DNA of 64,000 nucleotides from Halopseudomonas xinjiangensis (lineage in GTDB: Bacteria; Pseudomonadota; Gammaproteobacteria; Pseudomonadales; Pseudomonadaceae), in contig NZ_LT629736.1 of assembly GCF_900104945.1 (NCBI RefSeq), positions 3,065,001-3,129,000 on the forward strand, in the 5' to 3' direction. Position 1 is the stretch's first letter; each line of letters opens with the position of its first letter. The notes beneath the pieces are model-generated. The model ran no database searches and had not been told where the DNA came from. It worked only from the letters and a program-made list of their open reading frames with translations. Of this stretch, positions 24,399 through 33,445 are shown piece after piece. Both the position numbers and the translations under genes were made by a program.

Positions 24399-25352
24399 TC
24401 ACCGCTCCGCCGGGCGTGGGTGCTCGAAGCGCCTGGCTATACGGCGGATCTCGGCGCGCTCTTCGCGCAGGAACGCAAGAAAGGCTTCAGCCACCGGGCT
24501 GAGCCGTTTGCCGCGCGCGTGGACGGCGCACCAGCTGCGGTAGAGCGGCAGATCGACGAAGTCGAGCCGGACCAGTTCGCCGCTGCGCAGGAATGTCGCC
24601 GCGGCATGAGCTGTCACCATTGCGATGCCCAGCCCCGCCAGTGCGCCCTGTACCAGCGCGTCCCCCGATCCGAGCTGGATGGTCTGTAGCAGGTGCACGC
24701 GTTTGTTCTGCAAAAATTCCTCGCAGGCCTTGCGCGTTCCCGAACCAGCCTCGCGATGCAACACCAGATGCTCTTCCAGCGCCTTGAGCGGCAGATCCGA
24801 TGCGGTCGCCAGCGGATGGTGGGGATGGGCAACCGCGATGATCGGGTTGTCGAGAAAGGGAAAGAATTCCAACGCCCGGTCCTGCGGTACCAGCGCCATC
24901 AGCGTCACGTCGTCCTTGTTGTCCTGCAGGCGGCGGATCGCATCGGAGCGGCGCATCACCTCCATGCAATAGGTCACCTCGGGGTGGCGCTCGCGAAACG
25001 CCGCCAGCAGATGCGGCGTCAGGTACTGGATGCTGCTCACCACACCGACCTTGAGCTCCCCACGCAAGGTACCCTGCAGCCGTGACAGGCTCATGTCCAG
25101 ATTGTCCAGACGGTCGAAAATGTCTTCGCTGGCGGCCAGCAGACTATTAGCCGCCTCGGTGAGGTACAGCTTGCGGCCAACGTATTCAAACAGCGGCTGG
25201 CCCAGCTGCTCTTCAAGCTGACGTATCTGCTGGCTCACGGCTGGCTGGGTAAGTGCCATTTCGTCCGCAGCGCGACTGTAGGACTGACTGGCGCAGACCG
25301 CACGAAACACCTGCAACTGGCGCAGGGTCATGCGGAGCAGGGACTTGCGCAT
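24399..25352 (-). CDS. pycR: LysR-family regulator PycR of pyruvate carboxylase genes
   Basis: The 317-residue LysR-type regulator has an N-terminal helix-turn-helix (LRQLQVFRAVCASQSYSRAA, ALTQPAVSQQIRQLEEQLG). A periplasmic-binding-protein-like effector domain from ~95 has GELKVGVVSSIQYLTPHLL and ends LRRE-like near 300. It is divergent from pycA as in P. aeruginosa, where PycR (PA5437) sits next to pyruvate carboxylase. The start at 25352 is supported by AGAGGA upstream. The intergenic dyad CATAAG-N6-CTTATG is a likely binding site. The effector is unknown. Confidence 0.87.
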   Translation of the reverse strand: MRKSLLRMTLRQLQVFRAVCASQSYSRAADEMALTQPAVSQQIRQLEEQLGQPLFEYVGRKLYLTEAANSLLAASEDIFDRLDNLDMSLSRLQGTLRGELKVGVVSSIQYLTPHLLAAFRERHPEVTYCMEVMRRSDAIRRLQDNKDDVTLMALVPQDRALEFFPFLDNPIIAVAHPHHPLATASDLPLKALEEHLVLHREAGSGTRKACEEFLQNKRVHLLQTIQLGSGDALVQGALAGLGIAMVTAHAAATFLRSGELVRLDFVDLPLYRSWCAVHARGKRLSPVAEAFLAFLREERAEIRRIARRFEHPRPAER

Positions 25353-25389
25353 GGTGATCTATCCTCTGATCAGGCTGGGCGGAACCGTG

Positions 25390-25407
25390 CATAAGCTATT
25401 ACTTATG
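25390..25407. promoter_or_regulatory. LysR-type operator dyad between pycR and pycA
   Basis: CATAAG-N6-CTTATG is a perfect 6-6-6 inverted repeat containing a T-N11-A core typical of LysR sites. It lies 100 bp upstream of the pycA start and 38 bp from the pycR start, fit for autoregulation and pycAB control. AT-rich sequence follows toward pycA. Confidence 0.65.
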
Positions 25408-25489
25408 CAAAGTAGAAATATTATTCATTTTTCTATATGCCTGGCTAGCCGTAACGTAAATGGCCCGATCACCACCACGAGGAACGGAC

Positions 25490-26905
25490 GTGATCAAGAA
25501 GATCCTCATCGCCAACCGTGGCGAAATTGCCGTACGCATCGTGCGCGCCTGCGCCGAGATGGGCATTCGCTCGGTCGCTGTCTACACCGACGCCGACCGC
25601 TACGCCCTGCACGTCAAACGCGCCGACGAGTCCTACAACATCGGTAGCGACCCGCTCGCCGGCTATCTCAATGCGCGCCAGCTGGTCAACCTGGCCGTGG
25701 AGACCGGTTGCGATGCCTTGCATCCCGGCTACGGATTCCTCTCGGAGAACGCCGAACTGGCCGACATCTGCGCACAGCGCGGAATCAAGTTCATCGGCCC
25801 CGAGGCAGAGGTGATCCGGCGCATGGGCGACAAGACCGAAGCGCGCCGCAGCATGATCGCCGCCGGCGTGCCGGTTACGCCGGGTACCGAAGGCAATCTC
25901 GCGGACCTGGGTGAAGCACTGAAAGAAGCCGAGCGCGTGGGCTATCCGATCATGCTCAAGGCCACATCCGGCGGCGGAGGGCGTGGCATTCGTCGCTGCA
26001 ACAGCCGCGAAGAACTGGAACAGGCCTGGCCACGGGTGATCTCCGAAGCCACCAAGGCATTCGGCTCGGCGGATGTGTTCCTGGAAAAGTGCATCGTCAA
26101 TCCCAAGCACATCGAGGCACAGATTCTCGCCGACAGCCACGGCAACACCGTGCACCTGTTCGAGCGCGACTGCTCGATACAGCGGCGCAACCAGAAGCTC
26201 ATCGAGATCGCCCCGAGCCCGCAGCTCACCCCCGAACAGCGCGCGTACATCGGTGACCTGTCGGTCCGCGCAGCACAGGCGGTAGGCTACGAGAACGCCG
26301 GGACCGTGGAATTCCTGCTCGCGGAAGGCGAAGTGTATTTCATGGAAATGAATACGCGGGTCCAGGTCGAGCACACCATCACCGAGCAGATCACCGGTAT
26401 CGATATCGTCCGCGAGCAGATTCGCATCGCCTCCGGCCTCCCGCTGTCGGTCAAGCAGGAGGATATCCATCACACCGGTTTCGCCATCCAGTTCCGGGTG
26501 AACGCGGAGGACCCGAAGAACAATTTCTTCCCCTCCTTCGGCAAGATCACCCGTTACTACGCACCGGGCGGCCCGGGGGTTCGCGTGGATACCGCGATCT
26601 ATACCGGCTATACCATCCCGCCGTACTACGACTCGATGTGTCTGAAGCTGATTGTCTGGGCATTGACCTGGGAAGAGGCGCTTGACCGTGGCCTGCGCGC
26701 TCTGGACGACATGCGCCTGCAGGGCGTGAAGACCACTACGCCTTACTACCAGGAAATTCTGCGCAATCCCGAGTTTCGTAGCGGCGTATTCAATACCAGC
26801 TTCGTCGACAGCCACCCGGAACTGTTGCAGTACTCGGTCAAGCGCAAGCCCGAAGAACTGGCCCTGGCCATCGCTACTGCCATCGCGGCGCATGCCGGAC
26901 TATGA
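25490..26905 (+). CDS. pycA: pyruvate carboxylase subunit A (biotin carboxylase)
   Basis: This 471-residue ATP-grasp biotin carboxylase of the two-subunit pyruvate carboxylase carboxylates biotin with bicarbonate and ATP. It has the N-terminal IKKILIANRGEIAVRI, glycine-rich ATP loop KATSGGGGRGIRR, metal site FMEMNTRVQVEH and C-terminal SVKRKPEEL. The start is GTG at 25490 with GAGGA nearby, giving the standard VIKKILIANRG; the upstream ATG at 25460 is not needed. pycB follows after 48 bp. Regulated probably by PycR. Confidence 0.95.
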   Translation: MIKKILIANRGEIAVRIVRACAEMGIRSVAVYTDADRYALHVKRADESYNIGSDPLAGYLNARQLVNLAVETGCDALHPGYGFLSENAELADICAQRGIKFIGPEAEVIRRMGDKTEARRSMIAAGVPVTPGTEGNLADLGEALKEAERVGYPIMLKATSGGGGRGIRRCNSREELEQAWPRVISEATKAFGSADVFLEKCIVNPKHIEAQILADSHGNTVHLFERDCSIQRRNQKLIEIAPSPQLTPEQRAYIGDLSVRAAQAVGYENAGTVEFLLAEGEVYFMEMNTRVQVEHTITEQITGIDIVREQIRIASGLPLSVKQEDIHHTGFAIQFRVNAEDPKNNFFPSFGKITRYYAPGGPGVRVDTAIYTGYTIPPYYDSMCLKLIVWALTWEEALDRGLRALDDMRLQGVKTTTPYYQEILRNPEFRSGVFNTSFVDSHPELLQYSVKRKPEELALAIATAIAAHAGL

Positions 26906-26953
26906 ACCCAGCGGCAGGCTTCACGCTTGAAGCTTGCGGTGAATGAGGAACGA

Positions 26954-28771
26954 ATGATGAGTAATGCACGGAAAATCACTGTCACCGACACCATTTTGCG
27001 CGATGCGCACCAGTCTCTGCTGGCCACCCGTCTGCGCACCGAGGACATGTTGCCGATTTGCCCCAAGCTCGATCAGGTCGGTTACTGGTCGCTGGAAGTC
27101 TGGGGCGGCGCGACCTTCGATGCCTGCGTGCGCTTCCTCAAGGAAGACCCGTGGGAGCGCCTGCGCCAGCTGCGCGAAGCGCTGCCCAACACGCGTCTGC
27201 AGATGCTGCTGCGCGGCCAGAACCTGCTGGGCTACCGCCATTACAGCGATGACGTGGTCCGCGCCTTCGTCGCCAAGAGCGCCGAGAACGGTATCGATGT
27301 GTACCGCATCTTCGATGCGATGAATGATGTACGCAATCTGGAAACCGCCATCGCTGCGGTCAAGGATGCCGGCAAGCACGCCCAGGGCACCCTGGCGTAT
27401 ACCACCAGCCCCGTGCATAACGTCGAAGCCTACGTGAAACAGGCCAAGGCGATGGCCGCCATGGGTATCGACTCGATTGCGATCAAGGACATGGCCGGCC
27501 TGCTCACGCCATTTGCCACCGCCGAGCTGGTCAGTGCGCTGAAGGCCGAACTCAGCCTGCCGGTGTTCATCCACTCGCACGACACAGCCGGCATGGCTGC
27601 GATGGTCCAGATCAAGGCGATCGAAGCGGGCGCCGACCACATCGACACCGCCATCGGCTCCATGGCCTGGGGCACCAGCCATCCGGGAACCGAGTCGATG
27701 GTCGCTGCCCTGCGCGGCACGCCTTACGATACCGGCCTGGATCTGGCGTTGATCCAGGACATCAGCCTGTACTTCCATGCCGTGCGCAAGAGGTACCACC
27801 AGTTCGAGAGCGAATTCACCGGGGTCGATACCCGCGTGCAGGTCAATCAGGTACCGGGCGGCATGATGTCGAACCTGGCCAACCAGCTGAAGGAACAGGG
27901 CGCTCTCAACCGCATCCAGGAAGTGTTCGAGGAGATTCCGCGCGTACGTGCCGATCTCGGCTACCCGCCGCTGGTGACGCCGACCTCGCAGATCGTCGGC
28001 ACCCAGGCAGTGTTCAACGTGTTGGCCGGCGAGCGCTACAAGACCATCACCAACGAAGTGAAGCTGCTGCTGCAGGGTCGCTACGGCCAGGCGCCTGGCA
28101 CCATCAACGAAGACCTGCGTCGCCGCGCGATCGGCAAGGAAGACGTCATCGACGTGCGCCCGGCCGACCTGATTCCGCCGGAGATGGACAAGCTGCGCAA
28201 GGAGGCAGGCAGCCTGGCGCAGAGCGAGGAAGACGTACTGACCTATGCCATGTTCCCCGACATCGGGCGCAAGTTTCTCGAAGAGCGCGCCGCCGGCACG
28301 CTCAAGCCCGAGGCGCTGTTGCCGATCCCGGACGGCACCGCGTCCAAGCCCATGGCTCAGGACGGCAGCCCCACCGAGTTCATCATCGACGTACATGGGG
28401 AGACCTACCGGGTCGACATCACCGGCGTCAGCGTCAAGGGCGACGGCAAGCGGCACTTCTACCTGAGCCTGGACGGGATGCCCGAGGAAGCGGTGTTCGA
28501 ATCGCTGAACAGTTACGCCGGCGGCAGCGGCGGTGCCCAGCGCAAGCAGGCCAGCCAGCCGGGCCACGTCACCACCAGCATGCCGGGCAACGTGGTCGAT
28601 GTGCTGGTGCAGGTCGGCGACACGGTCAAGGCCGGCCAGGCAGTACTGGTCAGCGAAGCGATGAAGATGGAGAGCGAGATCCAGGCCGGCGTCGACGGCA
28701 CGGTGAAAGCGGTCAACGTGGCGAAGGGCGACCGGGTCAACCCGGGCGAGATCCTCATCGAAATCGAATGA
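26954..28771 (+). CDS. pycB: pyruvate carboxylase subunit B (carboxyltransferase, biotin carrier)
   Basis: The 605-residue protein has the DRE-TIM carboxyltransferase domain (TDTILRDAHQSLLATR, IFDAMNDVRNLE, IKDMAGLLTP, FIHSHDTAG). A PYC_OADA central domain follows, and a C-terminal biotinyl domain carries the acceptor Lys in SEAMKMESEI. The enzyme transfers carboxyl from biotin to pyruvate, forming oxaloacetate. It is also similar to the oxaloacetate decarboxylase alpha subunit, but pairing with pycA and the absence of beta and gamma subunit genes support anaplerotic carboxylation. The start at 26954 has GAGGAACG upstream. The bicarbonate permease gene begins 32 bp after its stop. Confidence 0.95.
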   Translation: MMSNARKITVTDTILRDAHQSLLATRLRTEDMLPICPKLDQVGYWSLEVWGGATFDACVRFLKEDPWERLRQLREALPNTRLQMLLRGQNLLGYRHYSDDVVRAFVAKSAENGIDVYRIFDAMNDVRNLETAIAAVKDAGKHAQGTLAYTTSPVHNVEAYVKQAKAMAAMGIDSIAIKDMAGLLTPFATAELVSALKAELSLPVFIHSHDTAGMAAMVQIKAIEAGADHIDTAIGSMAWGTSHPGTESMVAALRGTPYDTGLDLALIQDISLYFHAVRKRYHQFESEFTGVDTRVQVNQVPGGMMSNLANQLKEQGALNRIQEVFEEIPRVRADLGYPPLVTPTSQIVGTQAVFNVLAGERYKTITNEVKLLLQGRYGQAPGTINEDLRRRAIGKEDVIDVRPADLIPPEMDKLRKEAGSLAQSEEDVLTYAMFPDIGRKFLEERAAGTLKPEALLPIPDGTASKPMAQDGSPTEFIIDVHGETYRVDITGVSVKGDGKRHFYLSLDGMPEEAVFESLNSYAGGSGGAQRKQASQPGHVTTSMPGNVVDVLVQVGDTVKAGQAVLVSEAMKMESEIQAGVDGTVKAVNVAKGDRVNPGEILIEIE

Positions 28772-28803
28772 GTGGGCTGACAGCGGTCTAGCGGAGGGAA
28801 AGC

Positions 28804-29742
28804 ATGGGGTTTGATCCGGTTGTATTGTTCTTTGTGTTCGGGTTGTTCGCCGGTCTGGTCAAGAGCGAACTGAAGCTCCCGCCTGGGCTCTACGATACGC
28901 TGTCGATCCTTCTGCTGCTGGCAATCGGTCTGCATGGTGGCGTGGAGCTGGCCGAACAGGCCAGTCCGGCACTGCTCGGCCAAACCGCGGCGGTGCTGGC
29001 GCTCGGCATCGCGTTGCCGCTGGTCGGCTTCCCGGTGCTACGCCTGTTGCGCTTCAATCGTACCGACTCGGCCAGTATCGCCGCTCACTACGGCTCGGTG
29101 AGCGCCGCGACCTTCGCGGTGGTCATCGCCTATCTGTTGTCTCAAGACATCGAGTTCGAGAGCTACATGCCGCTGTTCGTCGCGGTCCTGGAGATCCCCG
29201 CGATCATCGTCGGCATCCTCCTGGCCAAGGGTGTCAGCCGTGACACGGATTGGAAGTCGCTGAGTCACGAAGTCTTTCTCGGCAAGAGCATCATGCTGCT
29301 GCTCGGCGGCCTGGTCATCGGTGTGCTGGCCGGCAAGCAGGCCATTGCGCCGCTGGAGCCGCTGTACACCAGCATGTTCAAGCCGGTGCTGGCGTTCTTC
29401 CTGTTGGAAATGGGTCTGATTGCCTCGCGCCACTTTGGCAGCCTGAAGACCGCCGGGCTGCGGCTGGCTGTTTTTGCGCTGGGTTTTCCGCTGTTCGGCG
29501 CGCTGTGTGGCGCCTCGCTCGGTCACGTACTTGGCTTGTCCGTCGGTGGCATGACCGTGCTTGCTACGTTGGCGGCGAGCGGCTCCTACATCGCTGTACC
29601 GGCGGCCATGCGCCTGGCGCTTCCGGAGGCCAACCCGGCCCTGTCGCTCACCGCCTCGCTGGGCATTACCTTCCCGTTCAATATACTGGTCGGCATTCCC
29701 CTTTACCTGGCGCTGGCCCAATGGCTGAGCAACGGAGGCTAA
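28804..29742 (+). CDS. SbtA-family sodium-dependent bicarbonate permease
   Basis: The 312-residue inner-membrane protein has about ten hydrophobic helices in two inverted halves of the DUF897/SbtA family (N-terminal VLFFVFGLFAGLVKSEL; pore stretches AAHYGSVSAATFAVV and ASGSYIAVPAAMRLALPE). The cyanobacterial homologue imports bicarbonate with sodium. GGAGGG precedes the ATG. It directly follows pycAB and precedes an SbtB-like PII gene by 4 bp, so it probably supplies bicarbonate for pyruvate carboxylase. Transport of bicarbonate is inferred from the family, not shown here. Confidence 0.88.
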   Translation: MGFDPVVLFFVFGLFAGLVKSELKLPPGLYDTLSILLLLAIGLHGGVELAEQASPALLGQTAAVLALGIALPLVGFPVLRLLRFNRTDSASIAAHYGSVSAATFAVVIAYLLSQDIEFESYMPLFVAVLEIPAIIVGILLAKGVSRDTDWKSLSHEVFLGKSIMLLLGGLVIGVLAGKQAIAPLEPLYTSMFKPVLAFFLLEMGLIASRHFGSLKTAGLRLAVFALGFPLFGALCGASLGHVLGLSVGGMTVLATLAASGSYIAVPAAMRLALPEANPALSLTASLGITFPFNILVGIPLYLALAQWLSNGG

Positions 29743-29746
29743 CCCC

Positions 29747-30061
29747 ATGAGCATGCCTACCCGCACCCTACTGACCATCATCTGCGAGGCGCCACTGGAA
29801 TCGCGATTATTGCGCGACCTCGAACAGCACGGCGCGCCGGGCTGGACCATCTCCGACGCACGCGGCCGCGGCAGCCGGGGCGTGCGCAGCGCGGGTTGGG
29901 ACAATGACGGCAACATCCGCGTGGAGGTGATCTGCACCCATGAGATCGCCGAGCAGATTGCCCACCATGTGCAGGAGAAGTACTACGCCAACTTCGCCAT
30001 GGTCTGCTTCCTGTCGGAAGTCGAAGTCCTGCGGCCGCAAAAGTTTCAGCCACGCAGCTGA
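29747..30061 (+). CDS. SbtB-like PII signalling protein
   Basis: The 104-residue protein has the PII ferredoxin-like fold. The segment PGWTISDARGRGSRGVRSAG aligns with the nucleotide-binding region of cyanobacterial SbtB (KGSRNVRSSG), which binds cAMP and adenine nucleotides and controls the bicarbonate permease. The C-terminus ends at LRPQKFQPRS and lacks the redox CGPxGC loop of some SbtB proteins. The start ATG lies 4 bp after the permease stop (GGAGG within the permease end). The pair forms an SbtAB module attached to pycAB. Direct inhibition of the permease is inferred. Confidence 0.83.
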   Translation: MSMPTRTLLTIICEAPLESRLLRDLEQHGAPGWTISDARGRGSRGVRSAGWDNDGNIRVEVICTHEIAEQIAHHVQEKYYANFAMVCFLSEVEVLRPQKFQPRS

Positions 30062-30062
30062 C

Positions 30063-30078
30063 TGCCCGTGTGCGGGCA
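30063..30078 (+). terminator. short hairpin after the SbtB-like gene
   Basis: TGCCCG-N4-CGGGCA immediately follows the stop codon. There is no U-tract; possible weak terminator of the pycAB-sbtAB unit ahead of the purE promoter. Confidence 0.35.
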
Positions 30079-30114
30079 ACCTTGATGTTGGTGGCTTGTG
30101 TCCGGTGCCTGGCT

Positions 30115-30120
30115 TATAAT
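30115..30120 (+). promoter_or_regulatory. -10 element of a probable purEK promoter
   Basis: TATAAT is a perfect sigma-70 -10 element 56 bp before the purE start. No -35 element with standard spacing is obvious. A TGCCGCG-CTTT-CGCGGCA hairpin at 30138-30155 would form in the leader. Confidence 0.5.
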
Positions 30121-30175
30121 TCCCCGCTTTTCGTTTCTGCCGCGCTTTCGCGGCATCACTGAGCGAGGCACCGCG

Positions 30176-30667
30176 ATGACCGCACTGGTAGGCGTGATCA
30201 TGGGTTCGAAGTCCGACTGGTCCACCCTGAGCCACACGGCCGACATGCTGGAACAGCTGGGGATCCCGTTCGAGGTCAAGGTGGTGTCAGCTCACCGCAC
30301 CCCGGACCTGCTGTTCCAGTACGCCGAAGAGGCCGAAAGCCGCGGCATTGAAGTGATCATCGCCGGTGCCGGCGGCGCGGCTCATTTGCCGGGTATGTGC
30401 GCGGCCAAGACTCATTTGCCGGTTCTCGGCGTACCAGTCCAGTCCTCCATGCTCTCGGGTGTCGATTCGCTGCTGTCCATCGTGCAGATGCCCGCCGGCG
30501 TTCCGGTGGCGACGCTGGCAATCGGCAAGGCAGGCGCGATCAATGCCGCGCTGCTGTCGGCGAGCATCCTCGGGGCCAAGCATCCGCACTACCACCAGGC
30601 ACTCAAGGACTTCCGCACCCGCCAGACCGATACCGTGCTGGACCACCCCGACCCACGTCAGGCCTGA
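30176..30667 (+). CDS. purE: N5-carboxyaminoimidazole ribonucleotide mutase
   Basis: The 163-residue class I PurE has the N-terminal [13 protein letters not shown], active-site [13 protein letters not shown], the [14 protein letters not shown] loop and [11 protein letters not shown]. It converts N5-CAIR to CAIR in purine synthesis. The start at 30176 follows GAGCGAGGC and gives the family N-terminus; a longer frame from 30098 would include the promoter -10 and leader and is rejected. purK follows after 11 bp, the usual operon. Confidence 0.96.
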   Translation: MTALVGVIMGSKSDWSTLSHTADMLEQLGIPFEVKVVSAHRTPDLLFQYAEEAESRGIEVIIAGAGGAAHLPGMCAAKTHLPVLGVPVQSSMLSGVDSLLSIVQMPAGVPVATLAIGKAGAINAALLSASILGAKHPHYHQALKDFRTRQTDTVLDHPDPRQA

Positions 30668-30678
30668 GGAATCGAATC

Positions 30679-31764
30679 ATGAAGATCGGCGTCATTGGTG
30701 GCGGCCAGCTCGGCCGCATGCTGGCTCTGGCAGGCACCCCGCTGGGTCAGCAGTTCGCGTTTCTTGATCCTGCTCCCGATGCCTGCGCCCAGGCGCTGGG
30801 CGAGCATATCCGGGCCGACTACAGTGATCGTGATCACCTGCGCCAGCTGGCGGACGAGGTTGACGTGGTCACCTTTGAATTCGAGAGCGTGCCGGCCGAC
30901 ACGGTCGCCTTCCTGTCCCAGTTCGTACCTGTTTATCCGAACGCCGAGTCGCTGCGCATCGCCCGTGATCGCTGGTTCGAAAAGTCGATGTTTCAGGAGC
31001 TGGGCATTCCGACTCCGGAATTCGCCGATATCCAGTCGCAGGAAAACCTCGACCTGGCCGTCAAGCGCATCGGCCTGCCGGCAGTAATGAAGACCCGCAC
31101 GCTGGGCTACGACGGCAAAGGCCAGAAAGTCCTGCGCACACCGGAAGATGTCCATGGCGCCTTCGCCGAGCTGGGCAACGTCCCCTGCCTGCTGGAAGGC
31201 TTCGTACCCTTCACCGGAGAGGTTTCGTTGATTGCAGTGCGTGCCCAGGATAGCCAGACCCGCTTCTACCCGCTGGTACACAACACCCACGACCAGGGCA
31301 TCCTGCGTCTGTCCGTGGCCAGTTCGGCGCATCCCATGCAAGCGCTGGCCGAGGACTATGCCAGTCGGGTGCTGGACAAACTCGGTTACGTCGGCGTGCT
31401 GGCGTTCGAATTCTTCGAGATCGACGGCGGGCTGAAGGCCAACGAAATCGCTCCGCGCGTACACAACTCCGGCCACTGGACCATCGAAGGCGCCGAGTGC
31501 AGCCAGTTCGAGAACCATCTGCGGGCCATTGCCGGCCTGCCGCTGGGCTCAACCGCCAAGGTCGGCGAAAGCGCCATGCTCAACTTCATCGGCGCGGTGC
31601 CGCCCGTGGCCGAAGTGGCGGCAATCGACGACTGCCACGTGCATCATTACGGCAAGGCATTCAAGGCCGGTCGCAAGGTCGGCCATGCGACACTACGCTG
31701 TGCCGACAGCGCCACCTTGCAGGCGCGCATTGCTGACGTCCAGGCTTTGATCGACCGTCACTGA
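30679..31764 (+). CDS. purK: N5-carboxyaminoimidazole ribonucleotide synthase
   Basis: The 361-residue ATP-grasp enzyme has N-terminal MKIGVIGGGQLGRMLALA, ATP-binding MKTRTLGYDGKGQ, and the metal/substrate segment NEIAPRVHNSGHWTIEGA. It condenses AIR with bicarbonate and ATP to make N5-CAIR, the substrate of PurE. The ATG at 30679 has TGAGGA upstream, near the purE stop. Note that PurK also consumes bicarbonate, like PycA encoded upstream. Confidence 0.96.
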   Translation: MKIGVIGGGQLGRMLALAGTPLGQQFAFLDPAPDACAQALGEHIRADYSDRDHLRQLADEVDVVTFEFESVPADTVAFLSQFVPVYPNAESLRIARDRWFEKSMFQELGIPTPEFADIQSQENLDLAVKRIGLPAVMKTRTLGYDGKGQKVLRTPEDVHGAFAELGNVPCLLEGFVPFTGEVSLIAVRAQDSQTRFYPLVHNTHDQGILRLSVASSAHPMQALAEDYASRVLDKLGYVGVLAFEFFEIDGGLKANEIAPRVHNSGHWTIEGAECSQFENHLRAIAGLPLGSTAKVGESAMLNFIGAVPPVAEVAAIDDCHVHHYGKAFKAGRKVGHATLRCADSATLQARIADVQALIDRH

Positions 31765-31893
31765 TACCCACCGGTCGAGCCGATAGACTGCACTCCGGCG
31801 GGCTTGCCCGCTGGTTGCGGATCGCCGAGCATAGAGCACCTCGAATGGATCCGGCGCGCCACGCCGGGACTGCTCCCCTCCCCACGGTGCCTC

Positions 31894-32421
31894 ATGCGAA
31901 TTATCCGTTTCATTCTTCCGCTGCTGTTCTCGAGTCTGGCAAGCGCCGCCCCGACCGAAATCGACTGGCTCGATCTGCTCCCGCAAGAGGACTACCAGGC
32001 CATGCTCGACATGCCCGAGATTGGCCATGACTCGGGCGATGAAACGCCCGGCGATTTCACCGCCGGCATGCGCCAGCGTGACGAATCGCTCCCCGACGTG
32101 ATGTATTCACGGCGGGTGGTCGATAGCTATGACGGACAGGCCGTGCAGATCGGTGGCTACCCGGTACCCCTGGAAACTAGCGAAACCGGTGCTTACACGC
32201 TTTTCTTTCTGGTACCGTACGCAGGCGCATGTATCCATGTACCACCGCCGCCGCCCAACCAGATCATTCTGGTGGAATACGCCGATGGCATGCGTATCGA
32301 TGACATCTATGTGCCGTTGTGGGTAAGCGGTACGCTGCAGGTGGATCAGACCAGCAATGAACTGGCGGACGCGAGCTATCGGATCGTCGCACAACGAGTG
32401 TGGCCCTACGACGGCGAGTGA
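31894..32421 (+). CDS. DUF3299 secreted protein
   Basis: From the ATG at 31894 the 175-residue protein has a Sec signal (MRIIRFILPLLFSSLASAAP). The mature part has EIDWLDLLPQEDYQAML, the segment GGYPVPLE and CIHVPPPPPNQIILVEY, which are hallmarks of DUF3299. Homologues are periplasmic proteins sometimes next to ABC-transporter genes; the function is unknown. The ribosome-binding site is weak. The longer open frame from 31804 is unlikely because it would bury the signal sequence. The 130-bp gap before it holds no other gene. Confidence 0.8.
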   Translation: MRIIRFILPLLFSSLASAAPTEIDWLDLLPQEDYQAMLDMPEIGHDSGDETPGDFTAGMRQRDESLPDVMYSRRVVDSYDGQAVQIGGYPVPLETSETGAYTLFFLVPYAGACIHVPPPPPNQIILVEYADGMRIDDIYVPLWVSGTLQVDQTSNELADASYRIVAQRVWPYDGE

Positions 32422-32511
32422 GCGTCGCAACTATTCACCCAGCCGGGCGATTCGATCACAGCGTCGGATCGGTATGCTGTCGATGAGTCACTATCAAAGG
32501 ATGGAGTCGCA

Positions 32512-33444
32512 ATGGAAACGCTCATAGGCCTGATCGGCCTGGCCATAGTCGTCGTGGTCTACCTGCGACAATGGCTGTTGAAAAAGGACATTCCCCAGCA
32601 GCAAACCACCAGCTATCGTGGCGAGTTGTACCAGGTTGGCGAAGCATGCATCGCCCGACGCACGAACACTGAAGCCAGGACGACCGTTGTCGTGGTCCAC
32701 GGCTTTGTCGAAAACTTCATGTATTTTACCGAGCACTATGACGACCCGGCGATCGAGCTGATCAAGCTCACCTGCGCCGACTATCACGTGCCGGTGAGCC
32801 AGCCGACCTACACCACTGCGAACTGGGCGCGAACGCCGGACTACCGCGCGGGCACCATCGCCTATGACGCGGCGATTCTCAACCTGGCCCTGGAACACCT
32901 CGTCACCACGCGCCAGGTTCGCGTGCACGGGCATTCCCGCGGTGGCGCGGTCGCCCTGGAAGCCGCGCGGCAACGACCGGATCTGTTCGAGTCGGTCGAG
33001 GTGATACTCGAGGCGCCGGTACTACCGCAAGGCAAGCCCTATGCACAGGTGCCGGCCATCGCCCGCTGGCTGTTCCCCTTCTTCCTGGTGGCGTGGCAGC
33101 AGCAGCCGATCTCGGATCGTAATCGCGCGGTCTGGGGGTCGCTGGAGAATCCGCGCAAGCGCGAGCTCATATGGGGCTTCCCGTTCAACGGGCGTCACTG
33201 CAGTACGCTGGTTACCAACATCAAGGATATGAACCGGTGGATGGCGGAAACCGGCACCGACAGCTACCGCTGCGTGCAGCGAGGCGCCATCGTGGTGCCT
33301 GCGCGGGACCGGGTGCTGGATCCGCGCGCCATGCTGAGCAGCGCCCGGCAAGCAGAGAACTTGCAGATCATCGAGGTTGAAGAGTGCAGCCACTTCGTCA
33401 TACTCGACCAGCCCGAAGCCATCCCGCCTCTGCAGCACGGCTGA
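32512..33444 (+). CDS. membrane-anchored alpha/beta hydrolase
   Basis: The 310-residue protein has an N-terminal membrane helix (LIGLIGLAIVVVVYLRQWLL) followed by an alpha/beta-hydrolase fold. VVVHGFVENFMYF forms the oxyanion region and GHSRGGAVALEAA the nucleophile elbow with the Ser. An acid is probably in VPARDRVLD, and the catalytic His is in VEECSHFVILDQP. GGATGGAG precedes the ATG. The substrate is unknown. The stop is one base before the trmO start, so the two are likely cotranscribed. Confidence 0.82.
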   Translation: METLIGLIGLAIVVVVYLRQWLLKKDIPQQQTTSYRGELYQVGEACIARRTNTEARTTVVVVHGFVENFMYFTEHYDDPAIELIKLTCADYHVPVSQPTYTTANWARTPDYRAGTIAYDAAILNLALEHLVTTRQVRVHGHSRGGAVALEAARQRPDLFESVEVILEAPVLPQGKPYAQVPAIARWLFPFFLVAWQQQPISDRNRAVWGSLENPRKRELIWGFPFNGRHCSTLVTNIKDMNRWMAETGTDSYRCVQRGAIVVPARDRVLDPRAMLSSARQAENLQIIEVEECSHFVILDQPEAIPPLQHG

Positions 33445-33445
33445 C

